NCBI RefSeq assembly: GCF_003952165.1
Contig: NZ_RXFT01000015.1
Span: 62,001-126,000 of the forward strand
Length of the DNA stretch: 64,000 bases
From: Variovorax guangxiensis
Lineage (GTDB): Bacteria > Pseudomonadota > Gammaproteobacteria > Burkholderiales > Burkholderiaceae_C
Direction: 5' to 3'
The position numbers and the translations under genes were made by a program. Each line of letters begins with the position of its first letter. The first letter of the stretch is position 1. The notes below the pieces were generated by a model. The model was given only the letters and a program-made list of their open reading frames with translations, did no database searches and was not told where the DNA came from. This document shows, in pieces, positions 61,371 through 64,000 of the stretch.

Positions 61371-62318
61371 TTGATTCACGCCTTCCTGCCGCCGCGCGCG
61401 GTCGTCCGCGAAGTGGGCCTGCGCGACGGCCTCCAGAGCATCGCGCGAGTGCTTTCCACCGAAAACAAGCTCGAATGGATCCGCGACGCGCACGCCGCCG
61501 GCCAGCGCGAGATCGAAGTCGGCTCCTTCGTGCCGGCGCGCCTGCTGCCGCAACTGGCCGACACGGCCGAGCTGCTGGCCTACGCGAAGACGCTGCCGGG
61601 GCTCTTCGCCTCGGTGCTGGTGCCCAACCTCAAGGGCGCCGAGCGGGCCATCGAGGGCGGCGCCGACCTGATGGTGGTGCCGCTGTCCGCCAGCCACGCG
61701 CACAGCCTCGCCAACCTGCGCAAGACGCCCGACGAGGTGGTGGCCGAGGTCGGCCGCATCCGCGCGGCGCGCGACGCCACGGGCTCGAAGACGCTCATTG
61801 ACGGCGGCGTGGGCACGGCCTTCGGCTGCACGCTGCAGGGCCACGTCGATCCCGAAGAGGTGCTGCGGCTGATGCAGGCGCTGCTCGACGCCGGCGCCGA
61901 CCGCGTGAGCCTCGCCGACACCGTGGGCTACGCCGATCCGGCGATGGTGCGCAGCCTGTTCGAGCGCGCCCTGCGCATCGCGGGCGACCGGCTGTGGTGC
62001 GGCCACTTCCACGACACGCGCGGCATGGGGCTCGCGAACGCCTATGCGGCGCTCGAAGTCGGCATCACCCGCTTCGACGCCTGCCTCGCCGGCATCGGCG
62101 GCTGTCCGCATGCGCCCGGCGCCAGCGGCAACGTCGACACCGAAGACCTGGTCTTCATGCTCGAGAGCATGGGCGTGGCCACCGGCGTCGACCTGCCGAA
62201 GCTGCTCGACCTGCGCAGGCGCGTGGCGGGCTGGCTCGAAGGCGAGACGCTGCAGGGCACGGTGTGGCGCGCGGGTTTCCCGAAGACTTTCACGGCCACG
62301 GAAGGCGTTGCGGCATGA
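61371..62318 (+). CDS. Hydroxymethylglutaryl-CoA lyase-like protein
   Basis: A 315-residue TIM-barrel lyase of the DRE-TIM family. HMG-CoA lyase features are the GLRDGLQ motif (Arg18, Asp19), the metal-binding GHFHDTRG with His212 and His214, and the loop GGCPHAPGASGN with catalytic Cys245. It cleaves HMG-CoA to acetoacetate and acetyl-CoA, or a related substituted acyl-CoA such as citramalyl-CoA. The start is TTG at 61371, 7 nt after a GGAGA; no ATG fits. Its stop overlaps the ATG of the CoA-transferase gene (ATGA). Confidence 0.9.
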   Translation: MIHAFLPPRAVVREVGLRDGLQSIARVLSTENKLEWIRDAHAAGQREIEVGSFVPARLLPQLADTAELLAYAKTLPGLFASVLVPNLKGAERAIEGGADLMVVPLSASHAHSLANLRKTPDEVVAEVGRIRAARDATGSKTLIDGGVGTAFGCTLQGHVDPEEVLRLMQALLDAGADRVSLADTVGYADPAMVRSLFERALRIAGDRLWCGHFHDTRGMGLANAYAALEVGITRFDACLAGIGGCPHAPGASGNVDTEDLVFMLESMGVATGVDLPKLLDLRRRVAGWLEGETLQGTVWRAGFPKTFTATEGVAA

Positions 62319-63523
62319 GCACGACGGATACGCAACAGAAGCGCCTGCCGCTCGCCGGCATCCGCGTGGTCGAGTTCACGCACATGGTGATGGGGCCGAC
62401 CTGCGGCATGGTGCTGGCCGACCTGGGCGCGGAAGTCATCAAGGTCGAACCCATCGAGGGCGACCGCACGCGGCACCTGCTGGGTGCGGGCGCGGGCTTC
62501 TTCCCGATGTTCAACCGCAACAAGAAGAGCATTGCGCTCGACCTGCGGCATCCGCAGGGGCTCGAAGCCGCGCTGCGGCTGTGCGTGAGCGCCGACGTGG
62601 TGGCGCAGAACTTCAAGCCCGGCACCATGGACAAGTACGGCCTGGGCTACGCCGCGCTCGGCAAGCTCAATCCGCGCCTCGTGTACGTCGACCACGCGGG
62701 CTTCCTGCCCGGCCCCTACGAACACCGCACCGCGCTCGACGAGGTGGTGCAGATGATGGGCGGCCTCGCCTACATGACGGGCCGCCCCGGCGATCCGCTG
62801 CGCGCGGGCACCAGCGTGAACGACATCATGGGCGGCATGTTCGGCGCCATCGGCGCGATCGCCGCTCTGATGCAGCGCATGCAGACCGGCAAGGGGCAGG
62901 AGGTGAAGTCGGCGCTGTTCGAGAACAACGTGTTCCTCGTCGGCCAGCACATGCTGCAGTACGCCATCACCGGCCAGGCGGCAGCGCCGATGCCCGAGCG
63001 CATCTCGGCCTGGGCGCTGTACGACGTGTTCACCGTGAAGGACGGCGAGCAGATCTTCCTGGCGGCGGTGAGCGACGCGCAGTGGAAGACCTTCTGCGAC
63101 GCGCTGGGCTTCGACGACCTGAAGGCCGACCCCGCACTGGCCACCAACAACGACCGCGTGCGCATGCGCCCCACGCTGCTGGCCGACCTGCGCCAGCGCC
63201 TCGCGCAGCGTCCGGCGGCGGAGCTGTCGGCGATCTTCGAGGCCAGGGGCCTGCCTTTCGCTCCTATCACTCGGCCCGAAGACCTCTACGCCGATCCGCA
63301 CCTCAAGGCCACGGGCGGCCTTGCCGACATCCGCCTGCCCGACGGCGAGCGCGCCGGAGAGATGGCGCAGACCACGCTGTTCCCGATCACGCTGGGCGGC
63401 GAGCGCCTGGGCGTGCGGCTGCATCCGCCGACCCTGGGCGAGCACACCCGCGAACTGCTGGCCGAACTTGGCTATGCGCGCGAGCAGGTCGACGCGATGC
63501 ATGCGGAGTCGGCGGTGGCCTGA
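62315..63523 (+). CDS. CaiB/BaiF family (class III) CoA-transferase
   Basis: A 402-residue class III CoA-transferase. Features are LAGIRVVEFTHMVMGPTCGMVLADLGAEVIKVEP at the N-terminus, NRNKKSIALDL, the nucleophile region GTSVNDIMGGMFGAIG with Asp170 (the family's covalent Asp), and a C-terminal HLKATGGLADI segment. It transfers CoA from a donor such as succinyl-CoA to a carboxylic acid. Coupled by a four-base overlap to the HMG-CoA-lyase-like gene, it probably activates the acid that the lyase then cleaves, for example 3-hydroxy-3-methylglutarate or a citramalate-type acid. Confidence 0.92.
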   Translation: MSTTDTQQKRLPLAGIRVVEFTHMVMGPTCGMVLADLGAEVIKVEPIEGDRTRHLLGAGAGFFPMFNRNKKSIALDLRHPQGLEAALRLCVSADVVAQNFKPGTMDKYGLGYAALGKLNPRLVYVDHAGFLPGPYEHRTALDEVVQMMGGLAYMTGRPGDPLRAGTSVNDIMGGMFGAIGAIAALMQRMQTGKGQEVKSALFENNVFLVGQHMLQYAITGQAAAPMPERISAWALYDVFTVKDGEQIFLAAVSDAQWKTFCDALGFDDLKADPALATNNDRVRMRPTLLADLRQRLAQRPAAELSAIFEARGLPFAPITRPEDLYADPHLKATGGLADIRLPDGERAGEMAQTTLFPITLGGERLGVRLHPPTLGEHTRELLAELGYAREQVDAMHAESAVA

Positions 63524-63565
63524 ACAAGGCGCCTTTCCAGAAACATAAAGAAGAGAGACAAGACC

Positions 63566-64000
63566 ATGACGAACACGCTTCCCCTGAAGATGAACCGCCG
63601 CGCGGTGCTCGGCCTCGGCGCCAGCGCGGCCGCGCTGGCCGCATGCCCCGCGTTCGCGCAGGGTTCGGACAAGCCCATCCGCCTGATCCTGCCGATCAGC
63701 GCGGGCTCGGGCGTGGACACCATCGCGCGCGCTGCCGCGCCCGCGCTGGGCAAGGCCTTCGGCCAGCCTGTGGTGATCGAGAACCTGCCGGGTGCGGGCG
63801 GCATCACCGGCGCGGCGGCCATCGTCAAGGCGGCGCCGGACGGGCTCACGCTGGGCATGGTGTCGAACAACCACGTCATCAACCCGGCGGTGTTCAGGAA
63901 GATGCCTTTCGACGCGATCAACGACATCACGCCGATCAGCGTGGTGGGCGCGACGCCCCTGGTGCTGCTGGCCAACCCGAAGCTGCCGGCGAAGAATGTG
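63566..64000 (+). CDS. Bug-family (TctC-like) periplasmic substrate-binding protein (partial, C-terminus outside window)
   Basis: The first 145 residues of a TctC-like receptor. The leader NRRAVLGLGASAAALAACPAFAQ has an RR pair ahead of the hydrophobic core and may be Tat-exported. The mature start is SDKPIRLILPISAGSGVDTIARAAAPALG, followed by ENLPGAGGITGAAAIVKAAPDGLTL, typical of the family. It begins 42 nt after the CoA-transferase stop and is likely in the same operon; it would capture the acid to be activated and cleaved. ATG 63566 is used, with a second in-frame ATG at 63590 (MNRRAV). Confidence 0.88.
   Translation, partial: MTNTLPLKMNRRAVLGLGASAAALAACPAFAQGSDKPIRLILPISAGSGVDTIARAAAPALGKAFGQPVVIENLPGAGGITGAAAIVKAAPDGLTLGMVSNNHVINPAVFRKMPFDAINDITPISVVGATPLVLLANPKLPAKNV

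Overview
The window reads as a stretch of chromosome from a high-GC betaproteobacterium of the Burkholderiales, most likely Comamonadaceae and Variovorax-like. This is inferred from the GC-rich codon use, several orphan Bug-type (TctC family) periplasmic receptors without TctAB partners, the prkA-yeaH-spoVR trio, and short dispersed palindromic repeats of the kind seen in that family. I recognise no rRNA, tRNA, CRISPR array, transposase or prophage gene. Almost all of the DNA is coding.

Layout. 1-5.7 kb: a cut-off GNAT gene, gnd (6-phosphogluconate dehydrogenase), an AraC regulator with an alpha/beta hydrolase, then a minus-strand run of small enzymes (exonuclease, TfoX-like, VOC, GNAT). 5.8-12.1 kb: a minus-strand unit, divergent from a LysR gene, encoding a Rieske [2Fe-2S] protein, an oxygenase catalytic subunit that has lost its Rieske domain, a GST-like protein, then glutathione-dependent formaldehyde dehydrogenase, an epoxide-hydrolase-like protein and S-formylglutathione hydrolase. 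Architecture and neighbours suggest a three-part demethylase related to the NdmC/NdmE type, wired to removal of the formaldehyde it releases. 12.2-17.5 kb: aroQ and the prkA-yeaH-spoVR stress module. 18.3-24.3 kb: grpE-dnaK-dnaJ with a near-perfect sigma-32 promoter, an FKBP isomerase, an HxlR-type regulator and psd.

24.4-42.5 kb is a uronate/aldarate catabolic island arranged on both sides of a FadR-type GntR regulator. The minus-strand arm holds uronate dehydrogenase, an SMP-30 lactonase, a TRAP transporter, galactarate dehydratase, an SDR, a second lactonase and two Bug receptors. The plus-strand arm holds two more Bug receptors, 5-dehydro-4-deoxyglucarate dehydratase, an NTF2-like lipoprotein, glucarate dehydratase and a 2-oxoglutarate semialdehyde dehydrogenase. 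Together they would take galacturonate or glucuronate, or the aldarates, to 2-oxoglutarate. A 25-bp sequence shared by the two arms is probably the operator.

42.6-50.7 kb: a fused osmoprotectant ABC permease/binding protein, a ROK-family kinase whose motifs occur in circularly permuted order, a secreted HExxH protein with a long leader, a cardiolipin-synthase-like protein, a GST and a MetE-like methyltransferase. 50.8-53.7 kb: vanA-vanR-vanB, an aryl O-demethylase locus with TGTATACA operator-like sites placed between it and the MetE-like gene. 53.9-58.6 kb: a complete branched-chain-amino-acid-type ABC transporter (livK-H-M-G-F). 58.6-64 kb: a DsbA-like and a metallo-beta-lactamase-fold protein, then a LysR gene divergent from HMG-CoA lyase, a CaiB/BaiF CoA-transferase and a truncated Bug receptor.

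Two families of intergenic hairpin elements recur. One has four copies, each starting within a few bases after a stop codon and always in the same orientation to the upstream gene. The other, with two copies, is a long imperfect inverted repeat. Several of these sit between a substrate-binding-protein gene and the permease genes that follow it.
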